DNA of 64,000 bases from Antennarius striatus (taxonomy: Eukaryota > Chordata > Actinopteri > Lophiiformes > Antennariidae): NCBI RefSeq assembly GCF_040054535.1, contig NC_090794.1, forward strand, positions 6,284,001-6,348,000, written 5' to 3'. Shown piece by piece: positions 42,801 through 57,400 of the stretch (position 1 is its first letter; every line of letters begins with the position of its first letter). A model generated the notes under the pieces. It ran no database searches and had not been told where the DNA came from. It was given only the letters and a program-made list of their open reading frames with translations. The position numbers were made by a program, and so were the translations under genes.

Positions 42801-45800
42801 TTTTATCTGTTTTTAAATCCCTTGTGTTGACCACTGACCTGAGGTCGTCAATCTGTGTTGGGTTTACATTCTTCTACTTCTTTCTTATCCTTTATTTGTG
42901 CTTGAATTGCTGCCTTCAACACTTCTTAAGTACAGGGCTCATTCTGAATGTAAACACATAGCATTAATGTCATAACTCAGTTACGAAAGTAACAACTTCA
43001 TTCATTTCTGCCTATGTGTGAAAACAAATATGTTTTTATCAAAGTCCACGGCAGTGAAACATCAAACATTTCATCAATTGCAGCTATGGCGATGAGGTTG
43101 GGATAGTATGCCAGGTTAAAACAAAGCAGCAAATGGAGGATTTTGTTTAGGTTTTCATGGTGTTAAAGTTTTTCTTCTTTTTTGTTTCCATACACATTTG
43201 TTGTGCCTTGCTTGAATTGTGGCTTCACCTCCACTGCTCTTATCTGGAATGCTCCCATGCCGAACAGAGTGCTTGCTTAGTTGAGTGCTTTTCACTTTCA
43301 AGTAAGTATTTTTGAAATCTAGCCACCAAATTGCCCCAAAAATTAAGAGTTTGCTTTGCTGGACCCCAGCAACTCACAAACAATGTTTGAAGTAGATCAG
43401 AAACATAGTTTGCAGGATAAGTGAATCTTAGTCATGCAGACAGAGGTTCCTCAAAACATTGTCTGATAGTGAGGATGATGAGAATGATACAAAAAAGTGA
43501 AAGAAAGAAAAATAGTGGCCTGTTTATACATATTTCCAATTCTCTGTCATGCTTTAGGAACACAATGTGTAAGAAGCCCAACAAGGAAGCTGAGGGAATA
43601 ATTGAACCTGTTGAGCCACTGCCGGCAGAGTGTGTCCTTACTGTATTACAGGAAGTGTCTTGAACAGCATGTTTCCCATAGTTCCCCATTCCGGCTGACA
43701 ACTTTGTGTCTGTGCAGGTGTCTATTATGGACAGTGTTTCCTTAACACAGGGGGACTAGTGTTTGTTACAACAGAGCGATGAGAAGAGCGTTATGGTAAG
43801 GAAATTGATTTTTATATGCATGATGGTGTTCAGGAATGGACTTACTGAGAAAGCTGGTTGTACATGTTTATGTGTTGACGTTTCACTGACTGATGGTTTT
43901 ATTTGATATCATCAACTGACCCATAAAACTCTTTGGTGAAATATATATTAAGTAGGAAAATATCACTCAATTATGGTAATGGGCCAAAATATTGTCAAAA
44001 CCAAAGCATCATACCAACTACTAGATCAAATATGTTTTTATGATGTAATGTATAGTAAATGTAAATCTTTAAAATGTGAGTATTACAATTAAAATGAAAT
44101 ACATGTTATCAACAGTTCTTAGGTCTTCAGTCATTAATCATCAGAACATGATAAGTATGTATGAAATATAATATCAGGATCATAAGTTTAAAAACAGGTG
44201 TAAAAACAGGAAAGGAATTGAATTTGCTTTCTATACAGTTTGTATTATTTTATTATTGGGACAAAACCTTAAAACCTTATTAATTTCAGCTCTCTCCCAC
44301 TCCCTAAACATTTTTTTTTAAAATCCTGTGCATTTAGTCAGGTTGCTTTTGGACATAATAACGTTCTTACTTTAAACAAGTGTTAAATAAATAAATGAAA
44401 AAAATCTTCTAGACATCTCATTCAGCGTTCTCTGAATCTAGAAGAAGACATTTCCATCATTGTCTGTTAGTTCGTTGGATAATTTCTGCAAAAAGGTTTT
44501 CAGATTTCAAAGACAATTTTTAATCAAATTTTTTTTTATTATGTAAAATGAACTTATCAAGGAGAAGTAAATTTATTCCTGTAATTTTAATTCAAATAGT
44601 GTACATTTCGTGTGTAATTTATTAGATACACACACACAGTGTCACGCAGAGACAGAACCACAAACCATCACCATAGATACTTCACACTGGACTTCAAGCA
44701 GCTTGGATTTTGTGCCTTTTTACTCTTCCTCTAGAGTTTGGACCTTGAATTGAAAACTAAGGTCCTTAAGGATTTTGTGCCACCAAGCAACAGTCCATTT
44801 CTTCTTCTCCTTAGCCTGATGCTGCCTTTGCTCCAGGACTGGTTCAACACCTGGAATGTGACACTTGTGACCTGATTCCTGTAAAGTGATAAACACAGTT
44901 TTTACTCTCTGAAATAATGGTGACAAAATATGTCTATAGCTGTCACCTCACAACAAAAAGAGTCACTGGACTTCTTTGTGTGGTTTAAATGTTTTCCCCT
45001 TACCTGCATGGGTTTCCCCTACGTTCTCTCAAACTCTATACTAACACAGTTGTGAATGCCGATGACAATGGCTGTTTGACTTTCTGTGTAACCCTACGAT
45101 TGAACTGACAACTTGAAAATGAATACTTGTACAACTTGTGTATTATAAAGTCCCTCTTTTTCAGATATCTTTCCTTTGAAAGTGCATTTTTTTCATTTTG
45201 AGGAATCATGCATGTATTAAGGCATACAGAAAAAAAACAAAAAAGTGTTATTTAAACGTTTACCTGTTCCCCCTATTTATTAAACATTTGTGAACATTAT
45301 GTTATTGGTATTAGTATTTGTTATGTTAACATATTGTACGTTCTACTGATACAAACACTATTACGTTTGATGAATGTAGGACCAGAATTGTTTCCTTGAT
45401 TTTCTGCACCTTAACCAGATTTTAATTTAGCCCAATGATAACGTACATTCCCTGCTAACTGATTCTCAAAAACACAGAGGAAACACATTTTTGTCCAGAC
45501 CACAATTTAAATAGAAGTATTGCTGGGAACCGTGACGTGACCATGTCTCACACATTGTTTCTCTTTTTGACATTTTGAAACTATTTTAAACATTGGAGTT
45601 TAATTTAAGACATTAATATTTTACACATAATCCATAACCTGCCCACAAACACATTTCAATAATGATGAATACAAAGGTTTAGATGACTGAGTGAAAAAAG
45701 GGTGAATTTTTTTTTAAGCACCCAACAAAGACATCCTTTTTCCAATCTTTAAATCACGTAACAAAACACCCTGCTTCAACAAAGCGCCTGGGAACAGGCA

Positions 45801-47984
45801 CTTACACTGACAGCAACATATTAATTTCTACGCTGATGCCGACAAGATTAGACTACACATTGTTTTAAAATGTAGTGATGAAGAATTCCCACCAAAACAC
45901 ATTGACCTTTTTCTATTCTGATGTGAGCAAAACTAATGAAGCTAAATGCAAAAAAAAAAAAAATTTTTCTTTGCATTTAAAAAAAAAATTAATTTAGGGT
46001 TTTATAAATGACTGAATATCCCACAATTATAACAGATGCATTTTCTTTGATAATGAATGTATGTCTGTTCATACACCCATTAACAAACACGAGGCTTTTG
46101 TGAATATTATAACAACAGTCTTAAGACCTTACAGAACCTTATAAAGGATGGTAATTAAGGCTTTTATAGATGGTTCTTCTCATGATTTTATTATATTACT
46201 GTGCTGCTGGAAACCATGATTTCCTAAGAACAATTCAATATACTGTATATGAAGGATTGATTTGATTTGAGATGATCTCACCAAGCAAGACACATTAAAT
46301 TATACTACATTAAGACTGCTTATTACATAATAATCAGATTCAGAGTTTATGTAAAATGAATTAACAGTTAAGAATGGATGTTGACTGATGCATCAGTATG
46401 AATAACCCATAAATGTCATCTTATGATGGACTGTTACAGGATAGTAAAATATTAAATGCATTCTCTGTGGAAAATTGTCTGTCGTTAAAGTAACTTTGAA
46501 GATGACATCAAGGTATAAACTTGTGTTTAGTGGAAAACAATGTTAGGTTTGTGTGCACATATACATCAGACATCTATGTCTGTGTCTGGTGTTGTGTTTT
46601 AGATGGTTGAGCAAGAAATGCAATGGAACACAAAACAGGCAATGTTAAAAAAAACATGCAAGAAGTGTGACAAGATGAGAAACGTAATCTGGCTGAAGCC
46701 AAACTACCATTAAGAAATATACTACACAAACTGGAAGACAAGAAAACTAGTATTCTGGATACACATTCTGTGGAAAGCAGGTATCGCCAGAAACACAGAA
46801 GAAACTCAAACACACTGACAATTAACAGAAAGAAAAGTGCATGAGCTAAATACACAGGAGGCTAATTACAAACATGTGGAACTAACCCAGACGGGGAAAA
46901 ACTAAGACAGGAGCCAACGACTGAAACACGAGCCACAAGGAAATAAATCACAAAATAAAAGAGAAGCTGACTACACCCAAAACTATTAAACCTGTGTTGT
47001 ATCTCAAATCACACTTCTAATCAGGATAATTTCAGTGTGCTTGGCCAAGAAATTTTTTTACGTATGCCAAAATACGGTCTAGTACCACAATGGTATACGT
47101 ACTTAAAATCCTGTAAACAGCAATGCACTGTGGGAGGAACAATGCATGCTTACAATATGAATGCTGATGTAAACTTAATTATAAACTGCATAGAATGTGA
47201 AAGAGGAGGAACATGTAAAACAATATGTAAAACAATAAAGTGGTATTTCAGGAATTAGATCACTTACTGGAAGGTTGTTAGTTTGATCTCTGGTTCCTTC
47301 ATGTAGCTTATATGCTTTACTTTTAGTGATTGTGTGGATGGTTGTTACCACTGATTAGCAAGCTGTGTCTGTATGTGAGTGTTTTACAAGCACAGACTGT
47401 TTACCATTATTGTAGTGGTATAATTTTGATGTTGTTTAGTTATTAAATACAGTCCATTTTCTGGATTTATCTTGGACTGGGGGTAAATGGTAGTTTTTGT
47501 CTTGCCATGTCAAAAACATAAAGGGTCTGGTTCATTTAGCAATGCTGATGGCTCCAACGACTGACTGACTGGTACACTGATGAGACATCTGACAGTTTTG
47601 TATTCACAGACCAAATCTGGCCTTAAGATGTGGAAAAAAATAATTCCTGTTTCCTGTTATGTTTCCTTGTGAGTTACTAGGAATATATTCACAGCTCATA
47701 GCGTAATATTTTAAATTTGAGAACTACATCAAGATTTAGATTTATATAATTGTCAAACCCCTCTGTTGTTTTGTCCATTTGACTTTGTACAGCAAAATTT
47801 GTTTGAAAAATATTCCACATCATTTCTTGTTGTTATCATGGTAAACATTTTGTTTTATGAATGTAAGAAGTTTTTTCGATACATCAGTTCTTCATTCTTG
47901 ATATCTGTAACAATGCAAACACACAGACTGTAAAACAACGTAGCAAGTAACTTATTTTTTCCTCTTCTCTTCTTTTTTTCTCAG
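39883..47984. other. intergenic region upstream of the adgrf-like gene
   Basis: Eight kilobases without a supported exon. A roughly 59-base direct repeat occurs at 40296-40354 and 40675-40734. A GAAGAAGAAATGTACTTTAT stretch near 42490 looks like a minus-oriented retroposon tail. A/T-rich homopolymers occur around 45950. The segment at 46590-46970 resembles decayed non-autonomous transposon sequence, but I could not fix ends. The promoter and 5' UTR exon(s) of the adgrf-like gene probably lie here. Confidence 0.5.
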
Positions 47985-48088
47985 GAATGGCAATATCTAA
48001 TAAAGGGATGAGCTTCCTTGCTCTTCTAACAACGTTGACAATTCTGGAATCAGAAACTATCACTGAATTTCAAACTCCAGCATTACCA
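47985..48088 (+). CDS. adgrf-like exon 1: signal peptide
   Basis: After a pyrimidine tract and CTCAG acceptor, ATG at 47987 starts MAISNKGMSFLALLTTLTIL followed by ESETITEFQTPALP; donor CCA|gtactg (phase 0). A second Met eight codons in would give a tighter signal sequence. The acceptor implies an upstream non-coding exon. The start assignment is plausible but unproven. Confidence 0.6.
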
Positions 48089-51000
48089 GTACTGTATTTA
48101 TGATACTCAGCAAAAAATGGTTGTAATGTATTCTAATACAAAGAAATTATCTGAACCTGACACCATGATTTTTCTGTCTCAGGTTTACCCTGAAGAAGAA
48201 CACTTTGTCTCTCATATCAGCCAGGAAAAGATTGGTCAGTACTACTGATTGACACTAAAACAGAAAGGTTTAGCATTTTTATAGCCATGGATAAATGGCT
48301 AGACAGGCCCCTTGTTGTCATGAGGTTACTGGCAATTGTCAGAGCTTCCATGGAATCACTGCACAAACCAAAAAATAGTGCAAGCCCTTCATGTAAAGGT
48401 ATACTGGGAAATTCCTTTAGAGATGCTAAGAAAATATGTGAAAAATGGTCTGAATCTATTAATTCCATAAAGTCTTCAACTAATTATCTGTTCACGGTAA
48501 CAGGTTGTTAAGTATTACTAAAATAAATCACACAAAACTTTAGTGTGGTATTAGCAAACCTCATTCTCATGCTTGTGCTTATAATAATGTTCATTCTTAT
48601 TGTTGCTCTTATTGTTATCCTCATTATCATCCTTATTCTCATTCTTCATTTGTATAATTTAAAGTTTAGTGGTTCTATAATTTCATATGTCTGAATATTT
48701 TAAATTTATGTTCTTTTTTTTTTTTTACCGCTACAGTCCCGAGGCCCATTCTATTCCATTAACCAAATTCCCAATTTTCTGTTTTTAATTTTTATAGTTC
48801 GTAACGGCCAACAGAATTACATAATTGAGATTGCAGCGAATGTATCTGACGTAGAAAGCTTGGAAGCGATACGGTCGTTCTTGGATAGTGGTCCTTTCCC
48901 CGTACAACTTGATGACAACACTGACATCAGTGACATTAGCATCACAACAGGTGAATAGAAATCTGTACATACTTGGACAACTTGATGCCAAACATGTCAC
49001 GTAAGATGACAACATGCACGTACTAAACTTCTCTTCTGGCAGTGTGTTCTTCAAATGCTTTTGAGTCCCAGTGTAGATGTGAGGAACAGTTTGCATGGCC
49101 TCTCAGGAGCTGCGTCACATATGGAGCATGTGATTACATTACCAGTGGAATCTGTCAGTGCATTGATGCCATTCCAGCTGATGGCCTCTTCTGCCTGCCA
49201 ATATCAGGTAATCAAAATTAGCATCTTACTAGAGAAGTTAGTGACAAGCCTGATAGTTTCTTAAAAATGTGGTTTGGTGTGGCTATGACTAGGTATACAT
49301 TTTCCCTATTCAATTATTATGTATTAAATTCTGTATTTTTCTGCCAGAGCTGCTGACAGAAGTTGAGTACTCAGTGGATGTGGAGTTGAATGTTACTAAT
49401 GTCCAGACAGTGGACTTTCTTCTTAACCTCTTGAAACAAGAGACCTTAAACCTTACCCTAGGTCCCAGACTGAACGTCACGGATATCGATGTCACCACTG
49501 GTAAAAATTTAAGCTTCTTCAGATTTGAAAAACATGTCAACCAATCACAGTCTCTGCATTAATTCATAATAATTACATCCCACTTCAAAGTGGCGGTGTA
49601 TTGTAATTGTCAGTGTTCGTGTGTTCGTCTGATTGTTGTTGTTCATTCGTTCGTTAGTCCACCAAATATCTTCGCAACTGTTGTGGATAGAAAGATGAAA
49701 CAAAAAATAAATCAGTTTCTTCAAATCACTGTAAAGAAAGCTGCTGTGCAAACAATCATGTAAACACTCATTTTCCCATCACCATCAAACTTAAACTCAG
49801 AAGATGAAAATTATATCCTGTCCAAACAAACAGCAGAGAATCTCCCACTCCTCAAACCGTTAAGAGTAGAGCTTAAGCACTTCAATCATTTACCAGTGTC
49901 TCTTGAACAACACTTATGTAATCCATTCTGTAATCCATTCTGTTCTAAAAGAAGGAATACAGAATGGATTCCTTTGCTAAACACCTCAAATAATCATAAT
50001 AAAATAAGACAATTCAGTGTGATAATGGATGAGACAACAATTAAACTCAAATGCAGCACACAGAAGGTAGAAGCACAAAAGAAGATTTTTTGAGGAAAAC
50101 ATAGGGCATTTGTCCAGAGCAGAAGCTGGTGATGCTAGTCATGACTGGGCAGGCAGAAGGTGCAAGATGCACAGGAATACTGAAGCACAGAAAAAACAAT
50201 TAGTAACAAGACCTGAGGAAAAACACATAAAGAAACTCGTGGAAAAATGGTCTGACTATTGTTAATACCACAATGGTCAACTATGTTCCTCTGCTGAGGA
50301 CTAGGAGGAGAGCCTGGCTTGGTGAATTGAAGAGGTGATAAGGAGCAGCTGTGCAACAGCAGAGGAGAGTTTTAGTAGAGCAGTACAAGGGTTAGCCAGG
50401 GACCAGAGAAAGAGAAGGAACAAGAAAAAAAATTGCAGCAAAACAATACTGATCCAGTACCACCATGAAATTCAGATTAATTTTTAATCCCAGATTAATC
50501 AAAAACCTGAATATGTGCTGAGGAAAGACCCACCTAGAACTGGCAAAGCAGTACAAGGAAGAAGGAAGCAACATGGATTACTAAGAATACGTTTATCATT
50601 GATAAGGTTTTCTGTCACAGGTGTGGTTAGGACCCACATGCAGAACAAAAGGGGAGAAGTCCACTTTCATTGTGTAACTCAACAAAAATTCTACATTGTT
50701 AGAAGATCAGACAAGGAAAGGACAAACAAGCATAATACAGGAAAAACAAGGAAGTCCAAAAAACCTGAAGAGTAGGATGAATAATCGGTAATCTGGCAGC
50801 AAACTAAAGTCTGAGCAAAGCATAAGTTTCGGGGTGGGAATTAGCGGGCTACAGCAACACAGGTGAAAGGAATGTATGGAGGAATTCAGGATGCAGAGGA
50901 CAGGAGGGAAAACTGGAACCATGACATTTTCTTTGTCATCAAACACAGTGGCTGATCCTTGGGACAAGACTTTATATCAATATCTTATTCTTGGTTTCCA

Positions 51001-54000
51001 TATAGGTTAATGCAGTATTTTACCGCTCAATTAAAGGGCATGTTGCGAGCACTTTTATTTTTGCTTTATTTTCAACAGACAAACTAAATACTGTTCTTAA
51101 ATGCTTTTATGATTCTTGTTCTTCTCTAGTGTGTTCCACAAATGGTAGCAGCTACCAGTGCGTATGCGAGAATCAGTATGCTTGGTCATACAACACCTGT
51201 ATTACATACGAAGCCTGTGATGAGATCACTGATGGTACATGCGGGTGTATCAGCGCCATCCCAGCCAATGGCCAATACTGCCAGCTAAGGACAGGTGACA
51301 TTACGTGCTAATAACACATATGATAATAACACATAAATCTAGATCAGGGGTGTCAAACTCATTTTCACCGAAGGCCACATCAGCATAATGGCTGCCCTCA
51401 AAGGGCCAGATGTAACTAATGAGTGTAACTAAATGTAACTCAATGTAATGTAAAATAAACGTAACTACTCCTTAAGTTTAAATAAAACTGAATTTATTAC
51501 TTATTCAAGTTACAAACATTACAGTTGCACAGAAAAAAAAAAGTTTTTTTCTCTGTTATAACATAAATATTTTAATTTGCCAGGTTATGAAACTCATAGA
51601 ACTCCATCAATCAATCTCAAACTATTCAAGAGAATAAAGAAAAATACACAAGTTAGAGCATTAATTTTGTTCAATTTTTTTTTTTTCGTTTTTGTCAGAG
51701 TTAAAATGGGCTTACTTACTGCATTGTGGGAAATGCAGTTTTGGTTAAAGCAAATCTCAATGTGACCCCCAGGCTTTGAGTTTGATACATGTGATCTAGA
51801 GAATCTTCATGGTTTCCAATGGAAAACACTGCAACTGTGCAATGAGCCACTCATAAATATGATTTTTTATGATTTTACCTTTGATTTTAACTCCTTGTTT
51901 CTCTACTGTAGATATAGTTGTTTTAGACTACCAGATTGTAATCGAGGTGCGTACTACAGACATAGCTCTGCTAAGAGACGGACTGCTGAAAGTCAATTTC
52001 CCCATCGTGGCTGACTCGCAAATAAACATCACAGCTGTTGTCATCACTACGGGTAAGAAGTATGACTGGGTAAAAAGCACTAATGTCATTATTTTCCTGG
52101 AGTTTTTTTTTTCATTTCTAGAAATGAAACTGTTCTTTGTGAAGTTTGCAGAAATTATGATGCGGAGTTTCAGTGCCGCTGTGAGGATGGCTTCCTTTGG
52201 CCTTGTGACAAGTGTGTCACCTACAGGAATTGTGATGTTAATGCAACTAACACATGTGGGTGCATTAGTGCCATTCCTGCAGACGGACAGTACTGTCAGT
52301 CAATCCAAGAGCATGGTGAGTATTACTACCAGTTTTTAAACTGTATAATATACCAATGAATTGTAATGCTTAAAAATCCTACTCGACTTGTTGTATGCTT
52401 GTTTACACACTTTAATGTCATGAATTCCTAATTTCCAAGAAATTTTCACTTTGACGTGAATTGACCAACAAATCTTTGTTTACCTGCAGATTTTTCAATT
52501 TGTCCGACAACAGGTAAAACACTGCTTGAGAAAATAACTCCTAAGAAAGACAAATAAAACCAAGAATACATATAAACAACATGTGATACAGCAGATGTAG
52601 TTCAACTTCTACATGTCTCACTTTTGAATTCTGTTCCCTCAGCTCCTGTTGTTTTTGAATACATCATTTCCATTGAGTTGAAAGTGTCCGACCTTTCATT
52701 AATAAATCAACTGAGGGCGTTTTTGAGGAGCAGCATTTTCCCCATCAGCATCAATGAACAAGTAAAAATATTGGATGCCAACATAACAACAGGTAGGATT
52801 CATTACTTTTTGGAACTGGAAAGTAGTCATATAAAAAAACCAAACAGAAATAAGAAAATAAAATCAATGTCACAAAAACAAAAACAAAACAACAGGTTTC
52901 TCCATTTAAAAAATTTTTTCCCATGTTTTCATCTGCAGTGTGCATTCCAAACAGCAATGGCTTCCAGTGCATATGTGAAGAAGAGTATCGCTGGTCATGT
53001 GAACAGTGTCTGGTGTTTGGGCACTGTGATATTATCACTAATGACACATGTGGATGCATTGACATCTTTCTTCCTGGTGAACAATATTGCCAGTCGATTC
53101 ATGAATACAGTGAGTTGGGTTTAACACTTGAAATGATGAAAATGTTCAGATAACAATACAGTACATCAATAATCTCATTGTGTTTGAAATTGAAATTAAA
53201 TCTGGATTTTTTAGCAGTTACTGTGCTTTTGTCTCATTTCTTTCATGCAGATTTTATACCTTGTCTACCAGTGGTACAGCCTTCCTCAAGAACCGGTAAG
53301 ATATAATACTGTGAAACACAATATTTTAGCTTTTTCCTGATTATGATTTTCTGAAAAACTATTACCAAAAAACTGTTAAGAGTGAGTTGTGATAAACTCA
53401 GATTCTCATTCCCAATCCAGAAGAAATTTCTCTATCTATTTTTTACCTGATTATATTGATGAAATTGTGATATTGGCACATGCACACATAGAGAACCTTC
53501 TCTCACTTACAATGGCTGAAAACCTATATTTTTAAATATCTGGGATCGCAGCTGCACCAATCTTTTACATTCATGAACTGGAATTGAAGCAGTCTCATCC
53601 TCCTTCTCTATATAATATATACTAAGAGCCCTGAGGATGCATGGAATTAATCAACTCTTTAGCTACGTAACTGTCTAGCTCTCAACATTGATACATTTTG
53701 GTGTTATAGAAAAGAACAGCATAAGATAAAATAATTTAGTCTCTTCCATGTGATTCACCTGCACCACTATTCAATACAGATAACCATGCATATTATATAG
53801 ATTTAATTACCGCAAATTAATTTTTTGTAAGAGTACACAAATATTTTTTTTAAATAATCTGAATAATTGTAATCAAGAGTTTAAATTCAGTTGTCTTCTA
53901 CAAGCAATACCTGTGTCAAAATGAAATACATCTCTATCACATCCAGTAAAAATGTTTGCATATGCTTAACAAAATGTTTTAAGTGAATAGAGCACCAATT

Positions 54001-54391
54001 CATCTATTTAAGGTGGTTTCAGATTCTGCATTACTGGAAGATGTGAAAATTAAAGCTATTTTTAAAATGGAAAATCCTCTCTGATTCACTGGGTTAGGAT
54101 TTCCTTTTATTTTCGAGGTTTATTTCAGGAAGGACTTCACAGATCTTTTTTTTTTTTTTGTCCATACTCGACACTAGTTTCTACAACCTTAATGGATATG
54201 ACAACAACAGTTGACAAGTGTTTAAAAATAATTCTTGTGGGATGGAAAAATCAAAAAAATTTTAAATTAGAATGGATCCGAGTCTAAGTTTTATTCCAAA
54301 AAAAAAAAGGAAAACAATAACAAATGTCTCAACACCCACAGGTTAGACTACTTTTGATACACGTATGTTTGTAGAAATAGATATTATACGT

Positions 54392-54442
<51 letters not shown>

Positions 54443-57400
54443 TTTAATAGTAATTATACTAACAATAATAGTAATGATTTTGACCGGATTCAGCGCTTCT
54501 TACAACATTTCTAAATAAGACGACAGCTGTGACGCCGACAGCATTTGTTATAATGTAGTTGAATATTTATCAGAATACAAGAATGACAAAACAAACAAAG
54601 GATTAGAAATGCCGTAATTTATCTGATTACAAGTGTGTTCAAATCATTTGCAAATGAATGATTTATTTTACATGCAATTTTTCAGAATTAACAACTGTTT
54701 CAACGAGCTTTACGACAACGTCAGCAACAATAACTTTTACGTCAACTACAGGTAAGTGCTTGAGATGAATACTTTCTTGACTGAAATATGAAAAAAATCT
54801 TAGATAAGAGTAGAATAGAGTATAATTTTTAATATTTGAACCAAAAATATTAAAATTATTAACAAATGTCTCTAAACTGTTTATTGGAGATTCAACAACC
54901 CGCACTACAACACAACTGAGCACAACACCCACAAGTTAAAAAAATTGTTGTTTCCAGCATGTTTGTTGAACAATATATTATATAATTGAATACAATAATT
55001 ATAAAAATATATTATATAATTGAATACAATAATTATAACAATAATAATGTAATTTCTTGACAAGACCTGCTGCAACATTTCTAAATATGATGATTGCTGC
55101 AACACCAGCATCATTTGTTATAAAGACATATTTTTGAATAGAATTACCAAACCAAATAATAATCATGTAGTAATTTACCTAATGAAGTTTTTTTCATCTT
55201 TTCCAACTTCCAATTGACATGTTATTTAATTTTAACTATAATACCTTTTCCAGAATCAACACCTGTTTCTACGAGCTTTACGACAGCTACAACATCAACA
55301 ACACCTGTGACAAGTAAGTGTTTTAGACTAATTCTTCCATTACTGCAATTAGAAAAAAAAAAACATCAAGAATTGATCAATATCTATTTATATATAACAA
55401 AAGAAAATAGAAAACATTCACAAATGTCTCTAAACTGTTTATTGCAGATGCAACAACCCCCATTACAACACAACTGAACACAACATCCACAGGTTAGACT
55501 ACTGTTAATACACATATCTTTGTAGAAAAAATGTTATTATTATAAAAAATAATGATAATGATCATTTTAATAATAATTAAATTAACAGTCATAGTAATGA
55601 TTTTGACCGGATTCAGCACTTCTTACAACATTTCTAAATAAGACAACAGCTTTAACGCCGACAGCATTTGTTACAAATACATGTTATTGAATATTAGAAT
55701 ACAAGAATGACAAAACAAACAAAGGATTAGTCATGCAGCAATTTATCTGATAACAACTGTGTTCAAATCATTTACAAATGAATGATTTTATTTTACATGA
55801 AATTTTTCAGACTTAAAAATTGTTTCTACGAGCTTTACGACAACGACAACGTCAACACCAATAACCTTTATGACAACTGTTGGTAAGTCATTGAGATTAA
55901 TACGTCCTTGACTGCAATATGAAAAAAAAAAATTAGTTAAGAGTAGAATAGAGTATACTTTTTTTTAAATTTGAACCAAAAATATTAAAATTATTCACAA
56001 ATGTCTCTAACGTGTTGATTGTAGATTCACCAACCACCGCTACAACACAACTTAGCACAACACCGACAGGTGAGAACGCTGTTATTACATGTATGTTTGT
56101 CCAAAAATATACAATATAATTATGAACAATAATACCTTTTCCAGAATCAACACCTGTTTCTACGAGCTTTACGACAGCTACAATACCAACAACACCTGTG
56201 ACAAGTAAGTATTTTAGACTAATTCTTCCACAATTCAAGTATGAAAAATAGGCAAGAATTGATCAGTGTATTTTTTATATTAAGAAAAAATTTTTAAATA
56301 AAACTTTACAAATGTCTCTAAACTGTTTACTGCAGATTCAACAACCGACATTACAACACAAACGAGCACAACACCCACAGGTTAGACAATTGTTTTTTCA
56401 AGAATGTTTGTTGAAATATATATTTTATAATTAAATACAGTAATTATAAGAATAATAATTATGTAATGTTTTGACCAGACCTGCTACAGCATTTCTAAAT
56501 ACTGTGTGTTGAGGGCTGCATCATCAACAGCATTTGTTATAAAGACATTTTTTGAATAGAATTACCAAACCAAATACTAATCAAATAGTAATTTAACCAG
56601 GAATGTTTTTTTGACATCTTCTCTTTTTCTGGACATCTTCCAATTTTACATGACTTATTTTATTTTACATATAACACCTTTTCCAGAATCAACACCTGTT
56701 TCTACGAGCTTTACGACAGCTACAATACCAACAACACCTGTGACCAGTAAGTATTTAAGACTAATTCTTCCATAAGTGAAGTATGAAAAAAAAAGCAAGA
56801 ATTGATCAGTGAATTTTTTATATTAAGAAAAAAATCTTTGAAATTCTTGAACAAATGTCTCTAAACTGTTTATTGCAGATTCAACAACCCCCATTACAAC
56901 ACAACTGAACACAACATCCACAGGTTAGACTACTGTTGACACACGTATGCTTGTAGAAATAGATATTATATAATTAATAATAATAATGATAATTTTAATA
57001 ATAATTATAAAAACAATCATAGTAATGATTTTGACCGAATTCAGCACTTCTTACAACATTTCTAAATAAGACGTCAGCTGTGACGCCAACAGCATTTATT
57101 ACAAATACATGTTATTGAATATTTATTAGAATACAAGAATGACAAAACAAAGGATTAGTCATGCAGCAATTTATCCGATAACAAGTGTGTTCAAATCATT
57201 TGCAAATGAATGATTTAATTTTACATGAAATTTTTCAGAATTAACAACTGTTTCTACAAACTTTACGATAACTGCTGGTAAGTCCTTGAGATTAACACTT
57301 CCTTGACTGAAATATGAAAAAAAAATTAGATAAGAGTAAAATAGAGTATAATTTTTTTTATATTTGAACCAAAAATATTAAAATTATTCACAAATGTCTC

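Noticed and set aside
46574..46970. Open frame and A-rich segment, possibly a transposon
   Set aside because: Composition resembles known fish non-autonomous elements, but no termini or duplications could be fixed, so it was not listed as an element.
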